Shown one piece after another: positions 33,242 through 41,652 of a DNA stretch of 64,000 nt. Position 1 is the first letter of the stretch; every line of letters begins with the position of its first letter. A program made the position numbers and the translations under genes. This DNA comes from Shinella sp. H4-D48 (lineage in GTDB: Bacteria > Pseudomonadota > Alphaproteobacteria > Rhizobiales > Rhizobiaceae), in NCBI RefSeq assembly GCF_022637395.1, contig NZ_CP093339.1, forward strand, positions 332,097 through 396,096. Reading direction: 5' to 3'. The notes beneath the pieces are model-generated. The model did no database searches and had not been told where the DNA came from. It saw only the letters and a list, made by a program, of their open reading frames with translations.

Positions 33242-33574
33242 ATGTGTTCGCTGTGCGGCGTCATCGGCGGAAACGAACATTGGACGGATGCGGTCGCCCG
33301 GCCCGGCGTCTTCACGCGCAATGTCGAACGGCTCGACCGTCGCCGCGAGCGTGCGCGGCGCGTCTCGGCGGCAAACAGCGTGCTATCGGCCTTCGGCATG
33401 AGCCTTTCCGACTGGCAGGGCTCCGCATTCGTGCTGGCAACGCGCACCGGCAAGAGCGAGATGATCGAGGATCTCGGTCACCTCTGGCCGGCAGCGGAAC
33501 GGCTCTCCGGGCGGTTATGCGATCCGCTCGACCCGCAGCTGATCGCGCGCATGGAAGAGACCGACCATGGCTGA
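33242..33574 (+). CDS. Small conserved-looking protein with CxxC motif, overlapping cobW
   Basis: A 110-residue protein with no assigned function. It begins MCSLCGVIGG, a CxxC pair at residues 2 and 5 that could bind metal or be redox-active, followed by an Arg-rich helix (RLDRRRERARR) and a C-terminal half with FGMSLSDWQGSAFVLATRTG and DLGHLWPAAERL. The ATG has GGAAAGGAACGGC upstream, and the stop overlaps the cobW start by 8 bp. That tight coupling suggests a role in metal delivery or in the enzyme that CobW serves. Codon choice looks like that of its neighbours. I recognise no characterised family. Confidence 0.75.
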   Translation: MCSLCGVIGGNEHWTDAVARPGVFTRNVERLDRRRERARRVSAANSVLSAFGMSLSDWQGSAFVLATRTGKSEMIEDLGHLWPAAERLSGRLCDPLDPQLIARMEETDHG

Positions 33575-34634
33575 GATGCCCGCATTCACGCCCGTCCACC
33601 TGCTTACCGGTTTTCTCGGCTCCGGCAAGACAACGCTGCTCAAGCGGCTGCTGGCCGATCCCGCGCTTGCCGATACCGCCGTGCTGATCAACGAATTTGG
33701 CGAGATCGGCCTCGACCACCATCTTGTCGAGCGCATCGACGATACGATGGTGCTGCTGCAATCAGGCTGCGTGTGCTGCACGGTGCGCGGCGAGCTTGCC
33801 GACGCTTTGCGCGATCTTCATTCCAAGCGCGACCGGGGTCTCGTACCCTCCTTCACGCGTGTGATCATCGAAAGCACCGGTCTGGCGGACCCTTTTCCGG
33901 TGCTTTCCACGCTGAAATCCGATCCCGTTCTGCGTCACCATTTCCGCGCCGGCACCGTCGTGACGACGGTGGATGCGGTTAACGGCCTGGCGCAGCTCGA
34001 TACTTACGTGGAATCCACCCGGCAGGCGGCCATTGCGGACCGGATTGTCATCACAAAGGCCGATCTGTGCAAGGGTGACGCCGGCCTGACCCGGCTCCTC
34101 TCGCGACTGACGGAGTTCAACCCGGATGCCCGGCGCATCATTGCCGGCAGTAACAGTCCGGATGCCGATGCGCTTTTTGGCGACGATGCCGCCCAGCGCG
34201 CGACGAAGCTGCAGTCGCCGAGCGGTTTCTACTGCGATACGCCGACATTGCGGGTGACGGCCGAGGGTGTGGCGCTGCACACGGCGATCTCCTCCTTCGT
34301 GATCACCGTCGACAGGCCGATCGACTGGACCGGCTTCGGCATCTGGCTCACCATGCTGCTTAACCGCCACGGCGAGCGTGTTCTGCGGGTCAAGGGAATC
34401 CTCGACCTCGCCGGGGAAGACCGCCCGGTTGCCGTGCACGGCGTGCAGCATCTCGTGCACCCGCCGGTGCATCTCGATGCGTGGCCTTCTGGGGAGCGTA
34501 TCTCGCGCCTCGTCTTTATTGTTGACGGTCTCGATGCGAACCTGTTGAAACGGTCGTTCAACGCCTTCGCGCTTGCCGGGAACAGCGATGCCCGTCCACA
34601 GCCAGAGGCCGCAGCGCAGATCCGGAACGCCTAG
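33567..34634 (+). CDS. CobW-family GTP-dependent metallochaperone
   Basis: COG0523 GTPase of 355 residues. It has Walker A GFLGSGKTT at residues 15-23, the metal-binding CxCC motif SGCVCC (Cys68, Cys70, Cys71), IIESTGLADP, and the GTP-specificity motif ITKAD. The C-terminal CobW_C domain begins near residue 230 (VALHTAISSFVITVDRPIDW). Such proteins deliver Zn, Co or other metals to client enzymes. The metal-dependent imidase just upstream is the obvious client, which is an inference from position. The gene overlaps the small CxxC gene by 8 bp. Confidence 0.93.
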   Translation: MAEMPAFTPVHLLTGFLGSGKTTLLKRLLADPALADTAVLINEFGEIGLDHHLVERIDDTMVLLQSGCVCCTVRGELADALRDLHSKRDRGLVPSFTRVIIESTGLADPFPVLSTLKSDPVLRHHFRAGTVVTTVDAVNGLAQLDTYVESTRQAAIADRIVITKADLCKGDAGLTRLLSRLTEFNPDARRIIAGSNSPDADALFGDDAAQRATKLQSPSGFYCDTPTLRVTAEGVALHTAISSFVITVDRPIDWTGFGIWLTMLLNRHGERVLRVKGILDLAGEDRPVAVHGVQHLVHPPVHLDAWPSGERISRLVFIVDGLDANLLKRSFNAFALAGNSDARPQPEAAAQIRNA

Positions 34635-34642
34635 AGCCCTTC

Positions 34643-35875
34643 ATGAACAAGCATTCCCCGAAAGCGGTTCCAGCAGCCCCGGCCGTCCACACCGCAGGGC
34701 GCCCGAAGCTGCGCGTGCTGGGAACCGCCATCTCCCTTCTCGAGGAATTGCGCGTGAAGGCGGAGGCCGATCTCGGCATCGACATCTGCTTCGACAACAA
34801 CGATTTCATCGTGACCCAGCACAAGGCCGCGCAGGAGCCGGACAGTTACGACATCTACGATCAGTGCTTCCACAATCTTGATATCGTCTGGTACTGGCGG
34901 GCCATCCAGCCTATCGAGACCGCGCGCATCACGCTCTGGGGCGAGATCAACGATCTGACGAAGACAGGGCAGATCGGCCCAAGCGCCCGCATGGGCCTGG
35001 GCGATGTGCCGGCGCGCAAGCTCTATGTGCAGCCAAGCCTTGCGCTCGGCGATGCGCCGACCGGACGCATTTCCATGCTGCCGACGACCCACAATTTCGA
35101 CAGTTTCGCCTATCGCAGCGATGCGGTCGAGCACCGGCCGGCGATGGCGAGCTGGGCGGCTCTTCTGGACGAGCGCTGGAGCGGCCGCGCGGCGCTGGTC
35201 GACGAGCCGGCCATCGGCATCTTCGATGCGGCGCTCGCAGCCCAGGCCGCCGGCCTCATGACCTTCGGCGATATCGGCAACATGACAATCGCGGAGATCG
35301 ATCAGCTGGTGGATATCCTGGAGGCGCGCCGCAAGGCGGGCTTCTTCCGCAGTTTCTGGCGCACTGCGGAGGATGCGGCGCGGCTGATGATCGACGGTGA
35401 CACCGATATCCAGAGCATGTGGTCGACGGGCATCGGCATTCTCAACAGCCAGGGCCTGCCCGTCGAGCAGGCCGCGCCGGCGGAGGGATACCGGGCCTGG
35501 CATGGCGGTCTGTGCCTGTCGCGGCATCTGTCAGGCCGCATGCTGGACGTCGCCTACGAGTATCTCAACTGGTGGATTTCCGGCTGGCCGGGCGCGGTGG
35601 TGGCGCGCCAGGGCTATTATATCTCGACGCCGGAGCGGTCACGCGGCTACATGACGTCAGCGGAATGGGACTACTGGTACGAAGGGCTTCCCGCGCGCGA
35701 AGACCTTCCCGGCCCGGATGGAACCATCCGCATCAGGCGCGGCGCCTTGCGCAGCGGCGGTTCCTACTGGCAGCGTGCCAACAGCATTGCCGTCTGGAAC
35801 ACCACGATGGATGAACACAACTACCTCGTCCGACGCTGGATGCAGCTGGTCGGCCGCGCAGACAAGGATATTTGA
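34643..35875 (+). CDS. Solute-binding-protein paralogue lacking a signal peptide
   Basis: A 410-residue protein of the extracellular-solute-binding family 1 fold. It is related to the Tat-exported receptor at 29870: compare its YLNWWISGWPGAVVARQGYY with the neighbour's DYWLSGEPGITVSEQGYY, and both have a WYEG motif soon after. The N-terminus (MNKHSPKAVPAAPAVHTAGR) is polar and has no hydrophobic export segment or twin arginine, and no better upstream start is visible because cobW ends 8 bp before. It may therefore be a cytoplasmic ligand-binding protein, or it depends on a partner for export. It sits between cobW and the amidase gene. Confidence 0.85.
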   Translation: MNKHSPKAVPAAPAVHTAGRPKLRVLGTAISLLEELRVKAEADLGIDICFDNNDFIVTQHKAAQEPDSYDIYDQCFHNLDIVWYWRAIQPIETARITLWGEINDLTKTGQIGPSARMGLGDVPARKLYVQPSLALGDAPTGRISMLPTTHNFDSFAYRSDAVEHRPAMASWAALLDERWSGRAALVDEPAIGIFDAALAAQAAGLMTFGDIGNMTIAEIDQLVDILEARRKAGFFRSFWRTAEDAARLMIDGDTDIQSMWSTGIGILNSQGLPVEQAAPAEGYRAWHGGLCLSRHLSGRMLDVAYEYLNWWISGWPGAVVARQGYYISTPERSRGYMTSAEWDYWYEGLPAREDLPGPDGTIRIRRGALRSGGSYWQRANSIAVWNTTMDEHNYLVRRWMQLVGRADKDI

Positions 35876-35877
35876 GC

Positions 35878-37233
35878 ATGACGCCCCGCTCGATCGCCCA
35901 GCTTTCCGTGCTTCTCCAGTCGGGTGCGCTCGACCCGGTCGATCTCGTCGAGGAAACGCTCGCCGCCATTGCCGGACACGCGGACCAGACCATCTTTACC
36001 ACCGTGCTGGCGCAGCGCGCGCGGTCGGAGGCGTCGGCCTCCCGCAAGCGGCTGGCGGAAGGCCGGTCGCGCGGCGTCCTCGAAGGCATCCCTCTCGCCT
36101 GGAAGGATCTCTTCGATATCGAGGGTCTGCCGACCACCGCAGGTTCCCGCGTCCTGAAGGACAACGCGCCTGCTAGGCAGGACGCGGCCGTGGTGCGTGC
36201 GCTCGCCGGTGCCGGCATGGTGAGCGTCGGTCGGGTCAACATGAGCGAGTTCGCCTTTTCAGGCCTCGGCATCAATCCGAGTTTCGGCACGCCGCGCAAT
36301 CCGGCCTCGCCGCAGGGCGAGCACCGTATCCCGGGCGGTTCCTCGTCCGGCTCGGGCGTTGCGGTGGCGGCCGGCCTCGTACCCGTCTCCATCGGCACGG
36401 ATACGGGTGGGTCCGTGCGCATTCCCGCCGCCTTCAACGGCGTTGTCGGCTACAAGGCGACACGCGGCCGCTATTCGATGGACGGGGTCTTCCCGTTGGC
36501 AAAGAGCCTGGATTCGCTGGGGCCACTCTGCCATACCGTACAGGATGCGGTCTGGATCGATGCGGCGATGCGCGGTGCCCCGGCTGCGGGCCTTACGAGG
36601 CGCGTCGAAGCTTCCGGCCTCTCCTTCGTCGTCCCCGAGACCGTGGTTTTCGACGGGGCGGAACCCGAAGTCGTTGCCGCCTTCGAGGCCGCTGTCGAAC
36701 GGCTGGCGAGAGCAGGAGCCCGCATCCGCCGTGAGGCCTTCCCGGAATTCTCCGCGATCTTCGATCTGATGGCCAAACACGGCGCGCTGGTGACAGCCGA
36801 AGCTTTCGTGCTCCATCGCGAGCGCATCACAGGCGCGACGGCGGCTGAAATGGACCCGCGCGTCGTCAAGCGCACGCTGCTGGGCGAAAAAATCTCTCTT
36901 TCCGACTATATCGCGACGCTTGAAGCGCGCGAAAGGCTGATGGCGTCCTTCGCGGCTCGCCTCGGTCCCGGCGAATTCCTTATCAGCCCGACGCTTCCGC
37001 ATGTCGCGCCGCCCGCTCAGCCCCTGCTCGACGATGAAGACCTGTTCTTCGCCACGAATGCCAAGACATTGCGCAACACCCTGATCGGCAATTTCCTCGA
37101 CTTCTGCGGCGTTTCCCTGCCTTGTGGCACGGGCGCCGCCGGTATGCCGGTTGGTCTTCTGGTGTCCGGGCCGAAGGACAGCGATGACGCTCTTCTGGCC
37201 GTGGCGGGCGCGGTGGAAGGTCTGCTCGGCTGA
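35878..37233 (+). CDS. Amidase-signature (AS) family amidase
   Basis: Ser-cisSer-Lys hydrolase of 451 residues. The catalytic Lys is in AWKDLFDIEGLPTTAGS near residue 75. The glycine/serine-rich signature is GGSSSGSGVAVAAGLVPVSI with the cis-Ser, and the nucleophile region is GTDTGGSVRIPAAFNGVVGY near residue 180. I use the ATG at 35878; a TTG at 35872 overlaps the preceding stop. The family includes allophanate hydrolase, glutamyl-tRNA amidotransferase A and carbamoyl-amide hydrolases. GatA itself is unlikely because no gatB or gatC is near. Within this cluster it would remove ammonia or CO2/ammonia from a linear amide or carbamoyl product. It is the last gene of the plus-strand run. Confidence 0.93.
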   Translation: MTPRSIAQLSVLLQSGALDPVDLVEETLAAIAGHADQTIFTTVLAQRARSEASASRKRLAEGRSRGVLEGIPLAWKDLFDIEGLPTTAGSRVLKDNAPARQDAAVVRALAGAGMVSVGRVNMSEFAFSGLGINPSFGTPRNPASPQGEHRIPGGSSSGSGVAVAAGLVPVSIGTDTGGSVRIPAAFNGVVGYKATRGRYSMDGVFPLAKSLDSLGPLCHTVQDAVWIDAAMRGAPAAGLTRRVEASGLSFVVPETVVFDGAEPEVVAAFEAAVERLARAGARIRREAFPEFSAIFDLMAKHGALVTAEAFVLHRERITGATAAEMDPRVVKRTLLGEKISLSDYIATLEARERLMASFAARLGPGEFLISPTLPHVAPPAQPLLDDEDLFFATNAKTLRNTLIGNFLDFCGVSLPCGTGAAGMPVGLLVSGPKDSDDALLAVAGAVEGLLG

Positions 37234-37488
37234 GAATAAACCCGTCGTTTCGGGTAAAGCCTGTTGATTCAGCAGGTTCGCGCAATCGGTTGTAAAAATC
37301 CACGATCGGGCCTTTCCCTTACGTGAGGGATGTGCCCTTTTGACCTTTCCAAACACACTTTGAGCCTTACATTGTGCAATGGACGGCCATCGCGCCGTCA
37401 AGGGCTTGAATGCCGACCCGTTGCGACGGTCCGGCTGTGATGTGAGGCGCATCTGGGTGTTGTTTGCGTTTTGCCAAAGGAGGATTTG
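37234..37488 (+). promoter_or_regulatory. 255-bp gap between amidase and phytochrome genes
   Basis: Two small hairpins follow the amidase stop: ACCCG/CGGGT (37240-37255) and CCTGTTG/CAGCAGG with a 3-base loop (37260-37276, one G-T pair). Neither has a U-run, so termination is uncertain. The AT-richer stretch around 37325-37380 is the likely promoter of the phytochrome operon, but no -35/-10 pair is convincing by eye. Confidence 0.35.
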
Positions 37489-39657
37489 ATGCACGCAAAC
37501 GATGTTGACCTCGACAGTTGCGCGCGCGAACCCATCCATGTTCCCGGATCCGTCCAGCCGCATGGCGCGTTGCTGGTGCTCGATCCCGGTGATTTCCGCA
37601 TTCTGCAGGTGTCCGCGAACGTTGCCGATATAGCCGGTGCCGACGCGCGCACCATTGCCACGGCGCTTTCGCCTCAGCTTGCGGCTTGGAAAGCGTCGGG
37701 CGCCGCGCCCGCGCGTCTCGTCGCGGAAGGTTACGCGCTCGATGTCGCCGTCCATCGTCATGACGGCCGCGTCATCGTGGAGCTGGAGCGGGCCGCATCG
37801 GAAACGATAGACGACCCGCTTGCGCGATTGACGGCCTTTGCGCAGCAGATGGCCGGCAACATCGAACTGGAGGATGCGCTTTCGGCGGCTGCCCGCCTGA
37901 TCGTCCGGCTCTCGAATTTCGACCGCGCGCTCGTCTACCGGTTCGATCCGGACTGGAACGGCCACGTCGTGGCGGAAGCGGGGAATGGTGCGCTTCCGTC
38001 CTATCTCGATCTTCGGTTCCCGGCCGGCGACATTCCCGCCCAGGCGCGTGACCTCTATCGACTCAATCCCCTTCGCCTCATCCCGAATGCCGACTACCGG
38101 CCCGTGCCGTTGCTTGCGCAGGACGAGGAGGAGGGCCGGGCGCCCGTCGACATGACGTTTACCCAGATCCGCAGCGTGTCGCCCGTCCATCTCGAATACA
38201 TGCGCAACATGGGCACGCTGTCGTCCATGTCCATATCGATCCTGATCGACGGCCGCCTGTGGGGCCTTGTGGCCTGTCACAGCAGCAAGCCGCATATCGT
38301 TCCGGTGCGGGTGCGCGACGCCTGCAACTTCATCGTCCAAAGCCTCGCCATGCAGATCGGTGCTTCCTCGCGCGCGCAAACGGCAGCCATCGGCATGGAG
38401 CTCGGGCGTCTGCATGCGAAGCTCCTCGCGTCAATGGCCGATGCCGATCGCTGGGATGAAGGCCTGGCGAATGCACCCGATACCCTGCTTGCCCTGACGC
38501 GCGCATCCGGCGCAGCGATCCTCTCGCAGAACGGTTTCTCGCGGGTGGGGGATGTGCCGGATGAAGATGCCGTGCGCCGGCTGACGCAATGGCTGTCCGA
38601 AAATGGCCTCGCGACCGATATCTATGCGACGGACTGCCTTGCCGCGGCCGGTTTCGACGACGGTAGCGTGGCGGAAACGGCCTGCGGCATTATCGCCTGT
38701 CGCATCTCCGAAAGCGATGACAACTGGCTTGTCTGGTTCCGCCCGGAAGTCATCAGGACGGTCACCTGGGGCGGGGATCCGCACAAGGTGGTGCAGGAGA
38801 GCGGCAGAATCCATCCGCGGAAATCCTTCGAGGCGTGGCGGGAAAGCGTGCGCGAAAGAAGTGCGCCCTGGCACGAGGCGGAAATCGGAGCGGCCCATGA
38901 TCTTCGGGCCTCCATTGTCGAGATCGTGCTGAAAAAGGCCGAGCAACTGGCGCGCCTTGCCGCCGATCTGCAGAAATCCAACAAGGAGCTGGAGGCGTTC
39001 TCCTATTCGATCTCCCATGATCTTCGCGCGCCTTTCCGTCATATCGTTGGCTTCTCACAGCTCTTGACCGAGCGCGAAAAAAATCTCGACGAACGCTCGC
39101 GCCATTATCTCCAGATGATATCGGACTCGGCGTTGGCCGCCGGGGAACTGGTCGACGACCTCCTGACGTTCTCCCATCTCGGACGGGCGACACTGGCGAG
39201 CGGCAAGGTCGATATGAACAAGCTTGTCGAGGAGGTGCGGCTCGGCCTTGCCGAAGAGACCAGGGACCGCACCATCGAATGGCGGATCGGTGATCTGCCG
39301 ATGGCGCGGGGCGACGGCGCTCTGCTGCGTCAGGTATGGCACAACATGATCGAAAATGCCGTGAAATACACACGTCCCCGCGAGGTCGCGCGGATCGATA
39401 TCTCGGGCGAGCATGTCCAAGGCGGCCTGCTTTACCGGGTGAGGGACAATGGCGTCGGTTTCGACATGGCCTATCAGGCAAAGCTCTTCGGTGTATTTCA
39501 GCGCCTTCAGCGCAGCGAGGATTTCGAGGGAACCGGTATAGGGCTTGCGCTTATCAAACGCATCGTGGAAAGGCATGGCGGCAGCGTGGATGCCACTGGC
39601 GCGGTTGATGGCGGTGCCTGCTTCACTTTTTTCCTACCCGTTCTAACTGAGGAATGA
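37489..39657 (+). CDS. Bacteriophytochrome histidine kinase (PAS-GAF-PHY-HisKA)
   Basis: Red/far-red photoreceptor of 722 residues. The biliverdin-attaching cysteine is Cys11 in DSCAREPIHVPGSVQPHG. The GAF domain shows RFPAGDIPAQARDLY (the DIP motif), and the PHY tongue shows HPRKSFEAW (PRxSF). The kinase part is of the conventional type, with His510 in SYSISHDLRAPFRHIVGFSQ, the N-box MIENAVKYTRP, and GIGLALIKRIVERHGG. It starts at an ATG with a perfect AAAGGAGG site; the open frame itself begins at a TTG at 37471. A single-domain response regulator follows 3 bp later and should be its phospho-acceptor. The chromophore would come from the heme oxygenase encoded at 43884. Confidence 0.95.
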   Translation: MHANDVDLDSCAREPIHVPGSVQPHGALLVLDPGDFRILQVSANVADIAGADARTIATALSPQLAAWKASGAAPARLVAEGYALDVAVHRHDGRVIVELERAASETIDDPLARLTAFAQQMAGNIELEDALSAAARLIVRLSNFDRALVYRFDPDWNGHVVAEAGNGALPSYLDLRFPAGDIPAQARDLYRLNPLRLIPNADYRPVPLLAQDEEEGRAPVDMTFTQIRSVSPVHLEYMRNMGTLSSMSISILIDGRLWGLVACHSSKPHIVPVRVRDACNFIVQSLAMQIGASSRAQTAAIGMELGRLHAKLLASMADADRWDEGLANAPDTLLALTRASGAAILSQNGFSRVGDVPDEDAVRRLTQWLSENGLATDIYATDCLAAAGFDDGSVAETACGIIACRISESDDNWLVWFRPEVIRTVTWGGDPHKVVQESGRIHPRKSFEAWRESVRERSAPWHEAEIGAAHDLRASIVEIVLKKAEQLARLAADLQKSNKELEAFSYSISHDLRAPFRHIVGFSQLLTEREKNLDERSRHYLQMISDSALAAGELVDDLLTFSHLGRATLASGKVDMNKLVEEVRLGLAEETRDRTIEWRIGDLPMARGDGALLRQVWHNMIENAVKYTRPREVARIDISGEHVQGGLLYRVRDNGVGFDMAYQAKLFGVFQRLQRSEDFEGTGIGLALIKRIVERHGGSVDATGAVDGGACFTFFLPVLTEE

Positions 39658-39660
39658 TCC

Positions 39661-40119
39661 GTGTCCGACCTGAGGCCCATCTTGCTGGTTGAAGACAATC
39701 CCCGAGATCTGGAATTGACATTGACGGCACTGGAGAAGTGTCAGATCGCCAACGATGTCATCGTTGCACGCGACGGTGCCGAGGCGCTGGATTTCCTGAA
39801 CCTCGAAGGCGCATTTGCCACGCGCGAACCGGGTGATCCGGCCGTCGTGCTGCTGGACCTGAAACTGCCGAAGGTCGATGGACTGGAGGTGCTCGCCAAG
39901 GTGAAGGGCGACACGAACCTGCGCCATATTCCCATCGTCATGTTGACATCCTCCCGCGAGGAGCAGGATCTCGTCAACAGTTACGAACTCGGGGTCAACG
40001 CCTTCGTTGTGAAGCCGGTCGAGTTCAGCCAGTTTTTCAAGGCGATCCAGGACCTTGGCGTGTTCTGGGCGCTGCTCAACGAGCCGCCGCCTAAGTCCCG
40101 GCAGCGTGGCGGGAGCTGA
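39661..40119 (+). CDS. Single-domain response regulator (Rcp1-like)
   Basis: CheY-like receiver of 152 residues with no output domain. It shows ILLVEDNPRDLELTLTAL at the start, the acceptor Asp in VVLLDLKLPKVDG, LTSSREEQD, and the conserved Lys in VVKPVEFSQF. Its layout, with the long region between strands 3 and 4, matches receivers that partner phytochrome kinases. The GTG start is 3 bp after the phytochrome gene with GAGGA upstream. Confidence 0.93.
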   Translation: MSDLRPILLVEDNPRDLELTLTALEKCQIANDVIVARDGAEALDFLNLEGAFATREPGDPAVVLLDLKLPKVDGLEVLAKVKGDTNLRHIPIVMLTSSREEQDLVNSYELGVNAFVVKPVEFSQFFKAIQDLGVFWALLNEPPPKSRQRGGS

Positions 40120-40120
40120 T

Positions 40121-41119
40121 ATGGATTGCATGCCCAAGATTCTTCTTCTCGAAGACAGTGCCGTCGATGCCGAACTGATCGAAGCCCAGCTGGAAAGCCT
40201 GGAAGGGACCGTGACGTTGACCCGGGTCGCCACCCGGGCGGCGTACGAGGCTGCACTGGCGCGCGAGAGCTTCGATATCATCCTCTCCGATTTCTCCCTG
40301 CCGGACTTTGACGGCATGGCCGCCTTGGATGTGGCGCTGTCTACGGCGCCGGATGCGCCGTTCATCTTCGTTTCCGGGGTGCTGGGCGAAGAGGCTGCGA
40401 TTGCGGCCTTCCGCAAGGGGGCGACCGACTATGTCCTCAAGCAGCGGCTGGTGCGTCTGCCGGCCGCCGTCACCCGTGCGCTGAACGAGGCGCGCGAAAG
40501 GGCCACGCGCAAGCGGATCGAACAGCAGAAGGATCTGCTGGTCCGTGAGCTCAGTCACCGCGTCAAGAACAACCTCGCCGTCGTTCTGTCACTGATCCGC
40601 CGCACCGGCCGCAACTGCGCGACCGTTGCCGAATTCGAGGCGAAGCTCGTCGCCCGTGTTCGTGCCATGGCGGATGCACATGAGCTTCTCTTCGAAGGCA
40701 ACTGGGACGAGACCGAGCTTTTGAACGTCTTCCGCAGGGCGGTGCGCCCGTACAACGCCGATCTGTCACGCTTCGATTTCGGCCGTCACGATCTCGTTAG
40801 CCTCGACCCGAAGGCCGCGCTTTCGATCGGCATGGTGATAAACGAGCTTGTCACCAACGCCGCCAAATACGGGGCGCTGGCAAATGACCAGGGGCGTATC
40901 GCGATCGAATGGTTCATCCAGGAGGATGCCGCTTCAGCGGTGCTGCATTTCACATGGTCGGAAAACGGCGGACCGGCCGTTGCCCTGCCGGATGGGGAGG
41001 GCTTCGGCACGCAGCTGATCAAGACCAATATCGAATATGAGCTCGAGGGTCAGGTCAGGCTCGACTATAACGCCGAGGGCTTTGCAGCGGAGATCCGCAT
41101 TCCGCTTCCGGTGGCCTAG
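40121..41119 (+). CDS. Receiver-HWE histidine kinase
   Basis: A 332-residue soluble protein with a receiver in front of a kinase. Residues 1-125 are the receiver (KILLLEDSAVDAELIEAQL, acceptor Asp near 56 in ILSDFSLPDFDG, and DYVLKQRL). The kinase is of the HWE/HisKA_2 type: His146 in RELSHRVKNNLAVVLSLIRR, the N-box VINELVTNAAKYGAL, and FGTQLIKTNIEYELEG at the end. The start ATG has GGGAG upstream and lies 1 bp after the response regulator stop. It has no sensor domain of its own, so it probably relays the phytochrome signal. Confidence 0.92.
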   Translation: MDCMPKILLLEDSAVDAELIEAQLESLEGTVTLTRVATRAAYEAALARESFDIILSDFSLPDFDGMAALDVALSTAPDAPFIFVSGVLGEEAAIAAFRKGATDYVLKQRLVRLPAAVTRALNEARERATRKRIEQQKDLLVRELSHRVKNNLAVVLSLIRRTGRNCATVAEFEAKLVARVRAMADAHELLFEGNWDETELLNVFRRAVRPYNADLSRFDFGRHDLVSLDPKAALSIGMVINELVTNAAKYGALANDQGRIAIEWFIQEDAASAVLHFTWSENGGPAVALPDGEGFGTQLIKTNIEYELEGQVRLDYNAEGFAAEIRIPLPVA

Positions 41120-41487
41120 GACGCCTTGTCGATCTGTTCCAGCAGGCGGCGCTGCAGGAGGCCGAGATCGCAGGGCTTGGGGAGGAGCACGACATTGCTG
41201 AGATCGGCCTGCGTTTCAGGCAGCTCTGCATAGCCGGAGCACACGACGAGCGGCGTGCCGGCCTTATCGAGCCGTTCGATGACGGGATAGGAATAGACCC
41301 CGCGCAGGTTGAGATCGAGCACCGCGGCGTCGATCCCTTCAGAAACCGCGCGCATTGCCTGCTCTACGCTGGAAACAGGACCGATCACCCTCGCGCCGAG
41401 GTCGGTGAAGAAATCCTCCAGATCGAGAGCCAGGAGAGGATCGTCCTCCAGAATGAGGACGCGCTTGTTTTCAAATCCGTTGTTCAC
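41116..41487 (-). CDS. Single-domain response regulator, antisense end-overlap with the HWE kinase
   Basis: Receiver of 123 residues on the opposite strand. It has VLILEDDPLLALDLEDFFTDLG, the acceptor Asp in AAVLDLNLRG, and LLPKPC. The LEDD-LLALDLE wording resembles the receiver at the end of the second phytochrome and is typical of receivers that work with HWE kinases. Its last bases overlap the last bases of the HWE kinase gene by 4 bp. A phosphate sink or shared relay is plausible. Confidence 0.9.
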   Translation of the reverse strand: MNNGFENKRVLILEDDPLLALDLEDFFTDLGARVIGPVSSVEQAMRAVSEGIDAAVLDLNLRGVYSYPVIERLDKAGTPLVVCSGYAELPETQADLSNVVLLPKPCDLGLLQRRLLEQIDKAS

Positions 41488-41652
41488 TTGATATTCCGAT
41501 ATTTCCTGTTAGCGAGCGCCCGCTGTAACTAGAGCCTTGGCGAGCTTGTTCAATATCGCCAGCGAAGTTGTTTCGGTGATTGCCGAATACCGTTGGCAAT
41601 TTGCGGACGGCTCCTATGTTATGCATGCGGTGCACCGAAGGCGGATTTCTGA

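Noticed and set aside
36259..38415. Open frame of 718 codons on the minus strand
   Set aside because: It is antisense to the amidase and first phytochrome genes, crosses their intergenic gap and shows no domain or ribosome site.
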